Notes: generated by a model from the letters alone, not told the origin. A stretch of DNA of 64,000 nt from Yeosuana sp043876835 (GCF_043876835.1 NZ_JBAWJZ010000006.1:124001-188000), one strand, 5' to 3'. Positions 9,601 to 16,854 are shown, counted from the first letter of the stretch. Made by a program: numbers and translations.

Positions 9601-9884
9601 CTGATGGTAATTGGTGTTGCATAAAGTATCTGTTCAAAGTGATTGTCTTGTTCCCTCAATAAACTTTGAGAAGCCATGATTACAATAGGAAAAAGGCTTG
9701 CCAAAGAAAACAACCCCAATATGAAATTGATGGCATAAGGAGAATTATATTTGATGTTTGGAAATGCAATACCCGCAGAAGTTCCAACCAAAATGCCAAA
9801 CCCAAGAAATGACAATAGCATGACATAAAATGAAATCTTACGACTATAAAATTTCCATTCGAAAAAAATTAAATGACGTAACAT
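6699..9884 (-). CDS. ABC transporter permease fused to M1-family aminopeptidase domain (cassette copy)
   Basis: A 1061-residue inner-membrane protein. The first half has about a dozen hydrophobic segments in an ABC-2 permease layout (start MLRHLIFFEWKF, last segments near residue 590). The second half is a periplasmic M1 metallopeptidase domain with H917-E918-L-S-H921 followed by QWW and a probable third zinc ligand E942 (VLTETLAQY). The zinc-site residues are intact. The ATG at 9884 was chosen because it lies one base after the stop of the upstream ATPase gene. An in-frame start 36 bases earlier would overlap that gene. It probably exports or processes peptides together with the ATPase. A paralogous pair is at 33.5-38.1 kb. 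The substrate is unknown. Confidence 0.92.
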   Translation of the reverse strand: MLRHLIFFEWKFYSRKISFYVMLLSFLGFGILVGTSAGIAFPNIKYNSPYAINFILGLFSLASLFPIVIMASQSLLREQDNHFEQILYATPITIRNYFVSRFLLVFGMAVFTFLLFIIGYMLGHFIKMDNSEKWGIFHFNYYLNSFLIIVLPNIFLCTVIVCCTAWFSKNKMLISLSGLGIYVLYMVVSIFSNSPLFAGASPVSDNAMSISSKLDPFGMVAFFEQTQYWTALQKNTMVLQLSENLLFNRIAIILLALTIFYTVYKRFQFKNSNKPKKKVETINELIDRKYVYTKTITKSNGKKYFISTIVSFLKIDLKSTIKSIPFVLLVAITLFIVGMEMYGAIVGGIRLPQYFVTTTLMINTILATIPSILLLAMLFYGSELVWKSKSVNFLSIENSTPYSNSALFISKFGMVSIISLILIFFSIVLGVLFQAIFQYPIIDWSAYLSLFYFIGLPASLCGLVIITFQYILKNKYIALSVCAVFLVLTNSSLGKAFGFKHPLLRFANFLPDAFSDINGLGYYPKVFSVTMLYSLSFAILLSVLAILFLNKSVLKTKRKSFTILILPFIVMLLSGIYMMTKSGGVSKEILMNWQQHYEEKYNSYKNKPQPSITDVKTSIDLFPEENSYKVEGTYILVNKTQEEISEVLINTSNEITWNFITSSQLTLVKKDEEFGQYLFKTKQKLLANDSISIGFKFEYKIEPSKGHQSFNAIVENGAFMRISNYFPSVGYNFDNEIEDELERKKRELPLQESLTKVDTPLANPYNYEFINLDAVVSTSINQTAISVGELVNNYSKSNRNYFHYRTHNIPFRFAVSSAKYAIQKLNYHDIAIEIFYDPKHHQNISHLINSIKKTLQYCETHFREYPYKTIRFAEISSFTRGFAATAYPATIFINETQFHLNLSQGEGHDIINELAGHELSHQWWGNAQLNPDYREGSGVLTETLAQYTQLMLYKNEYGIEKMLEMVRLHQNMYDSEKAFSGEEPLYKSNPNNTNTIYNKGLVKMYELYLLIGEEKINLALKSLLTKHKFPLQPATTIDLIKELKMFTKKENYTKMDDIFKN

Positions 9885-9885
9885 C

Positions 9886-10761
9886 TTATTGTGGTTTTTG
9901 TAATGTGGTGAAATAAACATCTTCTAAATCGGCTTCCGTTTGTGTAAATCCATTAAGCGGATTTTCATTGTCAAAAACTTTAATACTTAATTTGCCAGCT
10001 TGCAATTGGGTAGAAATAATCTTATACTGATTTTGATATTCAAGAAGTTTATTTTTATCAATGTACTTCTTCCAAACTTTGCCATTAATTTCGGCAATAA
10101 ATTGTTCGGGGTTACCAGTTAACAGTAATTCTCCTTTGTTGATAATTGCCATTTGTGTACAAAGATTTCTAACATCCTCGACCAAGTGTGTAGATAGAAT
10201 GACTATGATGTTTTCGCCAATTTCACTTAACAAATTGTTGAAGCGGTTTCGTTCTTCGGGGTCTAAACCAGCTGTTGGTTCATCTACAATAATAATCTTT
10301 GGACTGCCTAAAAGTGCTTGGGCAACGCCAAATCGCTGACGCATTCCGCCACTGAAAGTACTAACGGCTTTGTTTTTTTGTTCAAATAGATTAGTTTTTT
10401 CGAGCAGTGCCAATATTTGTTCTTTTCGAGCCCCTTTATCATTCAATCCTTTTAAAATGGCCAAGTGATTGAGCAGGTCATAAGCCGAAATATTTTGATA
10501 AACACCTAAATCTTGAGGTAAATAGCCCAATTGTTTTTTGATGAATGCCGGATTTTTAACAATGTCTTCACCATTGAATAAAATTGAACCATTATCGGGT
10601 TGTTGCAAGCCAACTATGGTTTTCATTAAGGTAGATTTGCCTGCACCATTTGGTCCCAATAGGCCAAACATTCCATTTTCTATTTCAAGCGTAATATTGC
10701 CCAATGCTTTCATACCATTGGCATACGTTTTTGTGAGATTTTTGATTTTTAAACTGTTCAT
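9886..10761 (-). CDS. ABC transporter ATP-binding protein (partner of M1-fusion permease)
   Basis: A 291-residue nucleotide-binding subunit of the ABC-2/bacitracin-export type. Walker A is GPNGAGKST (about residues 36-44), the signature is FSGGMRQRFGVAQALL, Walker B is IIIVDEPTAGLDPEER and the switch His follows in STHLVEDV. The last 80 residues form an accessory domain ending EDVYFTTLQKPQ. The gene lies immediately upstream of the permease/peptidase fusion (one-base gap), so the two form one transporter. An XRE/DUF2975 pair lies 93 bases upstream on the same strand and may regulate the locus. Confidence 0.95.
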   Translation of the reverse strand: MNSLKIKNLTKTYANGMKALGNITLEIENGMFGLLGPNGAGKSTLMKTIVGLQQPDNGSILFNGEDIVKNPAFIKKQLGYLPQDLGVYQNISAYDLLNHLAILKGLNDKGARKEQILALLEKTNLFEQKNKAVSTFSGGMRQRFGVAQALLGSPKIIIVDEPTAGLDPEERNRFNNLLSEIGENIIVILSTHLVEDVRNLCTQMAIINKGELLLTGNPEQFIAEINGKVWKKYIDKNKLLEYQNQYKIISTQLQAGKLSIKVFDNENPLNGFTQTEADLEDVYFTTLQKPQ

Positions 10762-10854
10762 CTTTTGATTGATTCATTATAATATTTAGACATAGTATTA
10801 TTTGTCAACTTCCTTTAAGTAGTTGGTATTTAATAGATATAATTGATTTGGATT

Positions 10855-11061
10855 TTATTCTTCTACATACTCCATAATGTCGCCTGGTTGACATTCCAAT
10901 GCTTTGCAAATAGCTTCTAAAGTATCAAACCGAAACCCTTTGGCTTTTCCCGTTTTTAGTATAGATAAATTAGCAGGTGTAATGTTTAGAATTTCCGCCA
11001 ATTCTTTGCTTTGCATTTTTCGTTTGGCAAGCATAACGTCTATGTTTATTACTATTGCCAT
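10855..11061 (-). CDS. XRE-family helix-turn-helix regulator, YozG type
   Basis: A 68-residue single-domain Cro/C1-type DNA-binding protein. The helix-turn-helix is visible as KELAEILNITPANLSILKTG and the protein ends ALECQPGDIMEYVEE, the hallmark of the short YozG-like group. The start codon lies two bases after the stop of the upstream DUF2975 gene, so the pair is an operon. YozG-type regulators are regularly paired with DUF2975 membrane proteins. By analogy it would repress or activate its own promoter, and three copies of an 8-bp palindrome in that promoter (11619-11659) are candidate operators. Confidence 0.9.
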   Translation of the reverse strand: MAIVINIDVMLAKRKMQSKELAEILNITPANLSILKTGKAKGFRFDTLEAICKALECQPGDIMEYVEE

Positions 11062-11063
11062 AA

Positions 11064-11582
11064 CTATATGTATAAATCTTGTTCATTCTGTAAATTGACG
11101 CCTTGCTTAAAAATGGCATATAAGAAATAAGCAAACACACCCAGAAAAAAGTGAATTACAGCAACCCATTCCAATCCTTCTTCTATATTACCAGCAAAAA
11201 CATAGGCTAATAGAATGGCTAATGATGGAACGAATATATTTGCCAAACAAAACCATTTTAATTGTTTTATCCCATATTCGGTAAACAATTTGGGTTGCTT
11301 AAAAACATTAAAGACATTGCTTACCAACAAAAAGAAAACACTGTAAAGACCAAGTGGAATTAGGAGATTAAAAATTTTGTAGCCCCAATTGTTCTCGCCA
11401 AGTAAAAATGGTGTCTTGGTAAAGGGATAACAGACAGCAAAGTTTTTTCCGTTATCTTGGTTGATGTAACCCCATTCGGTCAGTACTGAAAAGAGTGAAT
11501 AAACTGTAACCAAAATATATGATATGGTTACTATTCTTGTGATATAGAATAAAATTGTAGAAATGAGTTTGACATTCTTCAT
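11064..11582 (-). CDS. DUF2975-family four-helix membrane protein
   Basis: A 172-residue inner-membrane protein with four predicted hydrophobic segments (about residues 10-32, 70-92, 105-130 and 140-160) and little else. The ATG at 11582 (MKNVKLISTI) is preferred over an upstream non-ATG codon. The layout (TM1, a 35-residue extracytoplasmic loop, then three more helices with an FNVFKQPKLF linker) matches DUF2975. It is co-transcribed with the YozG-like regulator that follows. DUF2975 proteins have no established biochemical function. A role as membrane anchor or sensor for the paired regulator is inference. Confidence 0.88.
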   Translation of the reverse strand: MKNVKLISTILFYITRIVTISYILVTVYSLFSVLTEWGYINQDNGKNFAVCYPFTKTPFLLGENNWGYKIFNLLIPLGLYSVFFLLVSNVFNVFKQPKLFTEYGIKQLKWFCLANIFVPSLAILLAYVFAGNIEEGLEWVAVIHFFLGVFAYFLYAIFKQGVNLQNEQDLYI

Positions 11583-11616
11583 CTGACAAAATTTTAATTT
11601 ATTACTGCAAATAAAC

Positions 11617-11660
11617 AAATAATTATCGTATTACAATAATTATTTATCAAAATAATTATT
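11617..11660 (-). promoter_or_regulatory. Three phased ATAATTAT palindromes upstream of the DUF2975/XRE operon
   Basis: The perfect 8-bp palindrome ATAATTAT occurs at 11619-11626, 11636-11643 and 11652-11659, with starts 17 and 16 bases apart, 37-77 bases upstream of the chosen ATG. Each copy sits in the larger AATAATTAT. The spacing is about 1.5 helical turns. Even in AT-rich DNA three copies in 41 bases are unlikely by chance. This is a candidate operator for the YozG-like protein. Confidence 0.5.
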
Positions 11661-11861
11661 ATTTCGGGTGAAGTATTGATTTTTTTGACAAACTTTTTTA
11701 GAAGATATTTTTGGGTGATTTTTTAGAAGCGTGTCTTTTTTTCTTCCAATAGTACTTTTTTTACGTCAGATTTTATTAAAATGTTTTGTGCTTTAATCAC
11801 GAAACTTCGAGACGATTTAATACGCTCTCAATTTCATTCCGTTAGATTTTTCATTGTCGGT

Positions 11862-11919
11862 AGGATTTTTAGAAGTAGGCTAGAACCAAGCAATTATTTT
11901 TACACGGTGTTACAAAACG
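11862..11919 (-). repeat. Boundary element, stop-proximal arm (copy 2)
   Basis: It starts AGGATTTTTAGAAGTAGGCT and contains AGCAATTATTTTTACACGG and TGTTAC. It aligns over about 58 bases with 16794-16851 (AGGATTTTCGTAAGTAAGCT ... AGCAATTTTTTATTTACGG). It ends about 7 bases beyond the stop of the minus-strand gene at 11926. The remaining 11661-11861 holds no gene or structure that I recognise. Confidence 0.65.
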
Positions 11920-11925
11920 TTTTAT

Positions 11926-12657
11926 TTACTCAATAATTATTTCTGTTAAACCACAGCTTTTTGGAATATAAATTTTCTTACCAGTTTTTATAAAATCAAT
12001 TAGTTTTTCAGTATATCTTAATTTTCCGAAATAATCGGTATAATATATTTCTTTTATTAATCCCATTGGTGTCTTTTTATTTAATATCCATTTTTCATAT
12101 AGGTTAAGATTTCTGAAAAGAGGTAAATTGAAATTTGATGATTTATCTATAATTAAATAAGTAGTTCCAATTTTTTTTCTTTTTCTTTTTTTTGAATTAC
12201 TATAACTGTATTTATAATGATTAAAAGACACATTATTAATTAATGTATCTTTTAATTTGACAAGATCAAAATCATCTTTCTTTAAGTGATTAATACTTAA
12301 GGGATCTGCTAATCCTCTAATATCCCTACAATTCATATTAATCAAATCAGCGTCATTTAAATTTGATTTTAAGACTACAGCCTTTGAAATAAGTTTTCTT
12401 TTGTGGTCTTGAAAAACGAGGTTATAATTTAAACTATCTTCTTCAGTGATAACCGCATAATATTCGTTCTGTTTTGAATTAATTAAAAAATATCCTTTCA
12501 CATTTCGCTCAGAAACTTTATAACCTTGTTTCCTAATTTTGACTGGCTTTTCGTAACGTATCATTGCATCATATTCCATTATATAATCAAAATCATATAG
12601 TTTTTGTGAATAACTAATGGTAAATGTTAAACTAAATAGTAAAATCAGAGTTTTCAT
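11926..12657 (-). CDS. Secreted protein of unknown function
   Basis: A 243-residue protein with a clear signal peptide (MKTLILLFSLTFTISYSQ) and a mature part rich in Lys, Tyr and Asn. A run of basic residues (SKKRKRKKIG) lies near residue 155. No catalytic motif is visible. The opening YDFDYIMEYD and the alternating hydrophobic pattern suggest a beta-rich periplasmic or surface protein, faintly like GLPGLI-type proteins, but I cannot assign it. It is a single-gene block between two copies of the boundary element, which suggests it is mobile cargo. Confidence 0.75.
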   Translation of the reverse strand: MKTLILLFSLTFTISYSQKLYDFDYIMEYDAMIRYEKPVKIRKQGYKVSERNVKGYFLINSKQNEYYAVITEEDSLNYNLVFQDHKRKLISKAVVLKSNLNDADLINMNCRDIRGLADPLSINHLKKDDFDLVKLKDTLINNVSFNHYKYSYSNSKKRKRKKIGTTYLIIDKSSNFNLPLFRNLNLYEKWILNKKTPMGLIKEIYYTDYFGKLRYTEKLIDFIKTGKKIYIPKSCGLTEIIIE

Positions 12658-12743
12658 TAATAATGTTTAGTAATGTGATTGTGTTGAATTTCGTTACGTA
12701 AATTAAGACAAAAGAGATAAAAAAGAAACAAATTAAGGGAATG

Positions 12744-12801
12744 CGAGGATTTTCCGATAGGAAAGTCAGAAGAATGAATTATATACGGTGCTAGAAGCTG
12801 G
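12744..12801 (-). repeat. Boundary element, stop-proximal arm (copy 3)
   Basis: GAGGATTTTCCGATAGG is followed by AATTATATACGGTGCTAGAAG, aligning with GAGGATTTTCGTAAGTAAGC and ATTTACGGTGTTAGCAG at 16793-16848. It ends 3 bases beyond the stop of the metallopeptidase gene. The 86 bases between it and the next gene start show only a weak start-proximal arm (GTTACGTAAATT near 12693). Confidence 0.6.
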
Positions 12802-12804
12802 CTT

Positions 12805-13719
12805 TTATTCATTCCACTTTAATAGTACATCAGCAACACTTTGATGAACTTTCTCTGCCAATAATGTGGCAAGTGCAGAATCGTCTAATAGATTTTTTTG
12901 ACTTTTTAATTCTTGCCAAAGGTTCTGGAATGCGGTAATTCCGCCTACATCATATATGTTTCCTGCAGCCATATGCCATCGGCATTGATACCATCCATAG
13001 TTATTGGGATATTGTTGGCCGATTACGTCGTAATTGGACTCCAGTTGTTCTAGGGTTGTGTATTTTAATTCTTCCTTATTTGCAGACGACACGACCATTT
13101 TTGGGAAAATTGTTAAGGCTGGTAACAACTCAGGCTCCTTTTCTGCTATGTAGGTATGAAGAAGAATATTTGCAAATAATTCTCCCATCCATTTACGTTG
13201 CATAGTAAGTTCGCCTTGGCTATGAAAAGCATGTCCTAATTCGTGAATAGCCAATAGGTCAAAAAAGCTCCGCATTGTCAATGAATGGTTTTTGTCGGAA
13301 TATGTATTTGAAATTTCTTGAGTAAGCTCAGACGGTAATTTGTCTAATGGTGGAATAAAGCTTTTCCAAAAGGCATTGTCATCAGAAGCGACAATTAGCG
13401 TTTGAGAATCATTATAATGTGGCATTCCGTAAACAGGAAAGTTGGTATATTTATTCCAATCGGCTGGTGATAACACTAATAAAGTAACTGAAGGCTTAAA
13501 ATTAATAAGTGATTTATAAAATGATATTACACTATCACAACGTATAGCCATTATTTCAGCCTGCTCTTTTGAATCTTTACTAAAGTAAGTATTTGTATTA
13601 TGCCCTGCCAAATGATTCAGATTTTCAAAAGATTGAGCATGTATTTTAGATAAATGCACAAATAGCAAAATACATAAGCCTATAAGTATTGATTTGCTGT
13701 GGTTTTCAATTGGTTTCAT
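12805..13719 (-). CDS. Secreted zincin-type metallopeptidase-like protein
   Basis: A 304-residue exported protein with an N-terminal hydrophobic segment ending LSKIHAQ (about residues 10-29). The only catalytic signature is H159-E160-L-G-H163 in LLAIHELGHAFHSQG, a zinc HExxH motif in the context typical of gluzincins. A third ligand is likely among the acidic residues of the following 40 positions (MGELFANIL contains a Glu at the right distance). No peptidase family can be named with confidence. It sits alone between boundary elements on the minus strand. Peptidase activity is inference. Confidence 0.75.
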   Translation of the reverse strand: MKPIENHSKSILIGLCILLFVHLSKIHAQSFENLNHLAGHNTNTYFSKDSKEQAEIMAIRCDSVISFYKSLINFKPSVTLLVLSPADWNKYTNFPVYGMPHYNDSQTLIVASDDNAFWKSFIPPLDKLPSELTQEISNTYSDKNHSLTMRSFFDLLAIHELGHAFHSQGELTMQRKWMGELFANILLHTYIAEKEPELLPALTIFPKMVVSSANKEELKYTTLEQLESNYDVIGQQYPNNYGWYQCRWHMAAGNIYDVGGITAFQNLWQELKSQKNLLDDSALATLLAEKVHQSVADVLLKWNE

Positions 13720-13768
13720 TGCCTGTTGATATAAAGTTTAAACGTGTTCAGTTTGGGTCAAACTTGTC

Positions 13769-13880
13769 GCTAACTGGTTTATATTATTAGTTGCGTGGTT
13801 AAGCACCTAATTTAGTAAATAAAACCGAATAGACACGAGTGCAGTAAACTGGCTGTGCAATTTTAGTAAGTAGGCTTACT
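13769..13880 (-). repeat. Boundary element, start-proximal arm (copy 4), truncated
   Basis: GCTAACTGGTTTATATTATT then GTTGCGTGGTTAAGCACC and TAATTTAGTAAAT align with the left half of the element at 16711-16770. ATTTTAGTAAGTAGGCTTAC at 13860-13880 aligns with the central part, after which similarity stops. It lies 50 bases upstream of the metallopeptidase start and marks the right edge of this group of blocks. The rest of the gene-free stretch (13881-14030) shows only AT-rich sequence upstream of the DsrE gene. Confidence 0.65.
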
Positions 13881-14030
13881 TTTATTTCTAATATTTTAAA
13901 GTTTTTTTGCCTTTTTCTACTATTGAACCTTCAAGTCTGTTTTTTGAACTTTTTAATCAATTTGGATTTTTTAATCACTCATACATTTGCCATATCAAAA
14001 TAATTATTAATCATTCTAATAAATTAAATT

Positions 14031-14399
14031 ATGAGTACAAAAAAGAAAGTGGTAGTATTAATAAGTTACGGTTTAGATGACGAAAGATCATCTGTAGCTT
14101 GGAGCATTGCAAATGGAGGTATTAAATCTGGATTAGATGTAAGTATTTTTTTAGTTAGTTCGGGAGTTGATTGGGTAAGAAAAGGAGCTGCAGATAATGT
14201 TCATTTAAATCCTAAAGACCCAACAATGAAACAAATGATTGATGCCGTTGTAAATAACAAGTGCAGAATCATGGTTTGTCCTCCTTGTGCTGAAGTTAGA
14301 GGCTATTCAGTTGACAACTTAATTGATGAAGTTGAATTGATTGGCTCTGGAGCTTTACATCAATTAATTTTAGAAGGAGCAGAGGTAATATCACTTTAA
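14031..14399 (+). CDS. DsrE/DsrF-like sulfur-relay family protein
   Basis: A 122-residue DsrE-fold protein. The fold is recognisable from the start KKKVVVLISYGLDDE, the alternation of strands and helices, and the late CPPCAEVRGY segment (C83 and C86), which is at the position of the reactive cysteine loop in DsrE-like proteins. It is followed after only 3 bases by a rhodanese gene, so the pair is an operon and a thiol or persulfide transfer role is a reasonable inference. An AraC regulator converges on the pair. No other dsr genes are nearby, so it is not part of a dissimilatory sulfite pathway. Confidence 0.85.
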   Translation: MSTKKKVVVLISYGLDDERSSVAWSIANGGIKSGLDVSIFLVSSGVDWVRKGAADNVHLNPKDPTMKQMIDAVVNNKCRIMVCPPCAEVRGYSVDNLIDEVELIGSGALHQLILEGAEVISL

Positions 14400-14402
14400 T
14401 TT

Positions 14403-14771
14403 ATGATCGCACAAAAAGGAAGAACGTATAAAGAAGTTATTGGGCAAATAACTGTTGATAGTTTAGATGCTATTATAGCTGAAAAAAGTTATACAATTAT
14501 TGATGTTAGGAATCCTAAAGGAATTGAAACACAAGGAAGTATACCTGGTGCAATTAATGTTCCATTTGATTCAATTGATAAATTTATTGAAGAGGATAAC
14601 ACGGTTTTTAACAATGATAATTCCATTTTATTCTGTTGTACTGGAGGCGTCATGTCTTACATGGCAGCTATGAAAGCACAAGAAAAAGGCGTTAAAAATG
14701 TATATAATTTAGAAGGTGGTCATTCAGCTTGGTTAAAATATAAGAACAAAACAGGCAATGAAAACGAATAA
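14403..14771 (+). CDS. Single-domain rhodanese-like sulfurtransferase
   Basis: A 122-residue rhodanese domain. The N-terminal signature IIDVRNPKG (about residues 32-40) and the loop FCCTGGVMSYMAA are present. C79 is the probable persulfide-forming Cys (CxxGxxS) and C78 is adjacent. The C-terminal YNLEGGHSAWLKY is the usual rhodanese end motif. It is cytoplasmic with no signal peptide, and co-transcribed with the DsrE-like gene. It likely passes sulfane sulfur to or from that protein. The donor is unknown. Confidence 0.92.
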   Translation: MIAQKGRTYKEVIGQITVDSLDAIIAEKSYTIIDVRNPKGIETQGSIPGAINVPFDSIDKFIEEDNTVFNNDNSILFCCTGGVMSYMAAMKAQEKGVKNVYNLEGGHSAWLKYKNKTGNENE

Positions 14772-14780
14772 AGGAGATTA

Positions 14781-14812
14781 TTAAAGAGGGTTAATTAATG
14801 GCCCTCTTTAAT
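14781..14812. terminator. Bidirectional terminator between rhodanese and AraC genes
   Basis: The 10-bp inverted repeat TTAAAGAGGG / CCCTCTTTAA has an 11-base loop and an AT-rich tail. It lies between two convergent genes (stops at 14771 and 14823). Confidence 0.8.
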
Positions 14813-14822
14813 TTAATGGATT

Positions 14823-15689
14823 TTAGGTTTTTTTTGAATTTCTCCATTGGTTAGGAGTCATGTTAAATTGATTTTTAAATGATCTAATAAAGTGCGAATC
14901 ACTTTCGAAACCACAATCGTAACATATTTGTTGAATTGTAAAGTCTGTATTTAGAATCAGGTTACGAGCCATATGTAACCTTTTGGCGAGTAACCATTTT
15001 CCAGGGGATATATTGTATAGCTTATTAAATTCTCTTTTAAATGAAGATATACTTTTGCCACATAATCTAGCAAATTCATCAACTTTTAAATTATACATAA
15101 AATGTTCTTCCATTATTCTCTCAATAGTGCCATTTACATTTTGAGACAATGTATAAAACACGTTTTTAATATCTGAATTAGTACGATCTGTACAGATATT
15201 TAAAAGCATTTCTCTGAATTTTAACTCTAGAATTTTTTGCGGAATTTTTTCATCTTTTTTTAAATATGAAAAAAAAGAATTATATAATGCATTTAAACTT
15301 TCTGAAACATTAATTGGATAAACAAAATCTGGGTGGTTTATTTTTTTGAGAGCTATGATTTCTCTAGAGATATCTTCTTCAACACATTTTTTAATAAAGC
15401 TGTCTTTCATAAAAAACATTAGCACACAAAAACCTTCTTCAAAATACTGTTGGTTTTTAAAAGCTCCTTTTCTTACAAATATAGATTGATTTTCTTTTAC
15501 TAGGTATTCAGCTGCCGGAGTAATCCATTTTTTTTTACCACTTAATACATATACAACACTATGACATTCTGACCATGCCATAAAAAGTTCTTCTTTAATA
15601 GGGCATTTAAACTCCACTATTAAATAATCATCTCCAATTATTTTGTTATAACCTGGAGTTTCCAAAAAGTGTTTATACGAATCGAACAT
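14823..15689 (-). CDS. AraC-family transcriptional regulator
   Basis: A 288-residue protein from the ATG at 15689 (MFDSYKHFLE); an upstream non-ATG codon would add 8 residues. The N-terminal 170 residues look like a cupin-type sensor domain (SECHSVVYVLSGKKKWITP). The C-terminal 100 residues are the two-helix-turn-helix AraC domain, with VDEFARLCGKSISSFKREFN and the end motif CGFESDSHFIRSFKNQF. It faces the DsrE/rhodanese operon convergently. Its upstream side abuts the stop-proximal arm of a boundary element, so it is probably outside the cargo blocks. The regulated genes and ligand are unknown. Confidence 0.93.
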   Translation of the reverse strand: MFDSYKHFLETPGYNKIIGDDYLIVEFKCPIKEELFMAWSECHSVVYVLSGKKKWITPAAEYLVKENQSIFVRKGAFKNQQYFEEGFCVLMFFMKDSFIKKCVEEDISREIIALKKINHPDFVYPINVSESLNALYNSFFSYLKKDEKIPQKILELKFREMLLNICTDRTNSDIKNVFYTLSQNVNGTIERIMEEHFMYNLKVDEFARLCGKSISSFKREFNKLYNISPGKWLLAKRLHMARNLILNTDFTIQQICYDCGFESDSHFIRSFKNQFNMTPNQWRNSKKT

Positions 15690-15790
15690 AAATATTAAAT
15701 CCTTATTATTCAAATTTAATAAATTATATTAAATCAAGTACAAAACGATAAATGATGCCTTTACTATAATTAAATCTGCTTTTTATAAAT

Positions 15791-15833
15791 AGACAAGAAC
15801 AAGCAATTACTTGTAGCTATTGTTGTACGTTCG
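15791..15833 (-). repeat. Boundary element, stop-proximal arm (copy 5)
   Basis: AGACAAGAACAAGCAATTAC followed by TTGTAGCTATTGTTGTACG aligns with both subtypes: AGCAATTA matches copies 2 and 6, and TAGCTATTGTTGTACG matches TAGCCAATGTTGTGCG at 18076-18091. It lies just beyond the stop of the acetyltransferase gene. Confidence 0.6.
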
Positions 15834-15837
15834 TTTT

Positions 15838-16461
15838 TTATTCAATCAATTTTTCAATTTTATAGTCTGTTAAGTTCTGAATTTTCTTTGTGATTTTATC
15901 AATATCCCAATTCCACCATTTTAATTCTAATAGTTTTGTAATTACATCTTCTGAAAATCGTTTTTTGATTTCCTTTGCAGGATTTCCACCAACAATAGTA
16001 TAAGGCTCAACATCTTTAATTACCGTCGAATTTGCAGCAATAATGGCTCCGTCTCCAATATTTATTCCAGCCATAATTGTTGCGTTGTAGCCAATCCAAA
16101 CGTCATTACCAATATTTATGTCTCCTTTTTTGGGATACGATTTTCCTTCCATTGCATTTTCCCACCCATTTCCAAAAATAGCAAAAGGATAAGTTGTTAG
16201 AGAATTTGTCAAATGATTTGCTCCATTCATTATAAATTTTACGTCAGATGCAATCATACAAAACTTACCAATAATGAGTTTGTCACCTACAAAGTCAAAA
16301 TGATATTTTACATTTTTTTCAAAATTTTCTACATTTTCGGAATCGTCATAATACGTATAATCTCCAACAATAATGTTAGGGTTTTTGATGATATTCTTTA
16401 AAAAGCAAAGTCTGTCGTAATTGTCAAGTGGAAATTTTATGTCTTTATTTGGACCTGTCAT
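15838..16461 (-). CDS. Vat/CatB-like xenobiotic O-acetyltransferase
   Basis: A 207-residue left-handed beta-helix acetyltransferase of the streptogramin A/chloramphenicol (XAT) type. Hexapeptide repeats are visible (IGNDVWIGYNATIMAGINIG, then GAIIAANSTVIKDV) and the catalytic His is H83 in MNGANHLTN. The C-terminal LLELKWWNWDIDKI motif is shared by Vat enzymes. This family acetylates hydroxyl groups of antibiotics, but many chromosomal members are not proven resistance determinants. It is a single-gene block flanked by boundary elements, typical cargo for a gene cassette. Substrate specificity cannot be read from the sequence. Confidence 0.9.
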   Translation of the reverse strand: MTGPNKDIKFPLDNYDRLCFLKNIIKNPNIIVGDYTYYDDSENVENFEKNVKYHFDFVGDKLIIGKFCMIASDVKFIMNGANHLTNSLTTYPFAIFGNGWENAMEGKSYPKKGDINIGNDVWIGYNATIMAGINIGDGAIIAANSTVIKDVEPYTIVGGNPAKEIKKRFSEDVITKLLELKWWNWDIDKITKKIQNLTDYKIEKLIE

Positions 16462-16501
16462 ATAGTTTTTATTCTGTTAAGTTTATTATGGAGTCAGTAT
16501 T

Positions 16502-16556
16502 GCAACTAACTTTGGTTTAGTATAAAACCAGCAATTTTTTTATACAGTTGTTAACC
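16502..16556 (-). repeat. Compact boundary element (copy 6)
   Basis: GCAACTAACTTTGGTTTAG and ACCAGCAATTTTTTTATAC then AGTTGTTAACC carry a start-proximal ACTAAC and a stop-proximal arm in only 55 bases. The inner arms GGTTT / AAACC can pair. It aligns with ACTAGCAATTTTTTATTTAC of copy 7. Confidence 0.5.
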
Positions 16557-16619
16557 TTTTGTTTTTTAATTTTTATCGTTATTATTTCTCAGATAGATAC
16601 TTTTAGAAACCCCAAATTT

Positions 16620-16682
16620 TTAAACTTGTTCTTTAGCCATTTTTTGGCCTTTGCTAATTTCAAAATCAGATTGTGAATTCAT
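16620..16682 (-). pseudogene. Possible remnant of a small gene between two boundary elements
   Basis: A minus-strand ATG opens MNSQSDFEISKGQKMAKEQV and then meets a stop. The same frame continues KFGVSKSIYLRN after the stop, resembling a helix-turn-helix segment. It lies between the elements ending at 16556 and starting at 16711, exactly where a cargo gene would be expected. The remaining bases of 16557-16710 show no other coding signal. This may be coincidence. Confidence 0.3.
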
Positions 16683-16710
16683 ATTGATAATGCTCGTTTT
16701 TTTTTTGCTT

Positions 16711-16851
16711 GCTGCCAACGGTTTGTGTATGGTTTCGTTGCATGGTTTGAGAACTAATTTATTAAAAAATCACATAAGTATGGTTCATCCGAGAGGATTT
16801 TCGTAAGTAAGCTAAAAACTAGCAATTTTTTATTTACGGTGTTAGCAGTAG
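16711..16851 (-). repeat. Complete boundary element (copy 7), 141 bp
   Basis: The best complete copy. The start-proximal end is GCTGCCAACGGTTTGTGTAT and then GTTGCATGGTTTGAGAAC. The stop-proximal end is AGGATTTTCGTAAGTAAGCT, AGCAATTTTTTATTTACGG, TGTTAGCAG. The outer tips CTGCCAAC and GTTAGCAG form an imperfect terminal inverted repeat. It ends 3 bases before the stop codon of the DUF1772 gene. Confidence 0.7.
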
Positions 16852-16854
16852 TTT

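Noticed and set aside
9885..9920. An earlier start for the permease/peptidase fusion overlapping the ATPase gene
   Set aside because: The added 12 residues are hydrophilic and unlike the family N-terminus. The ATG at 9884 is one base after the ATPase stop.
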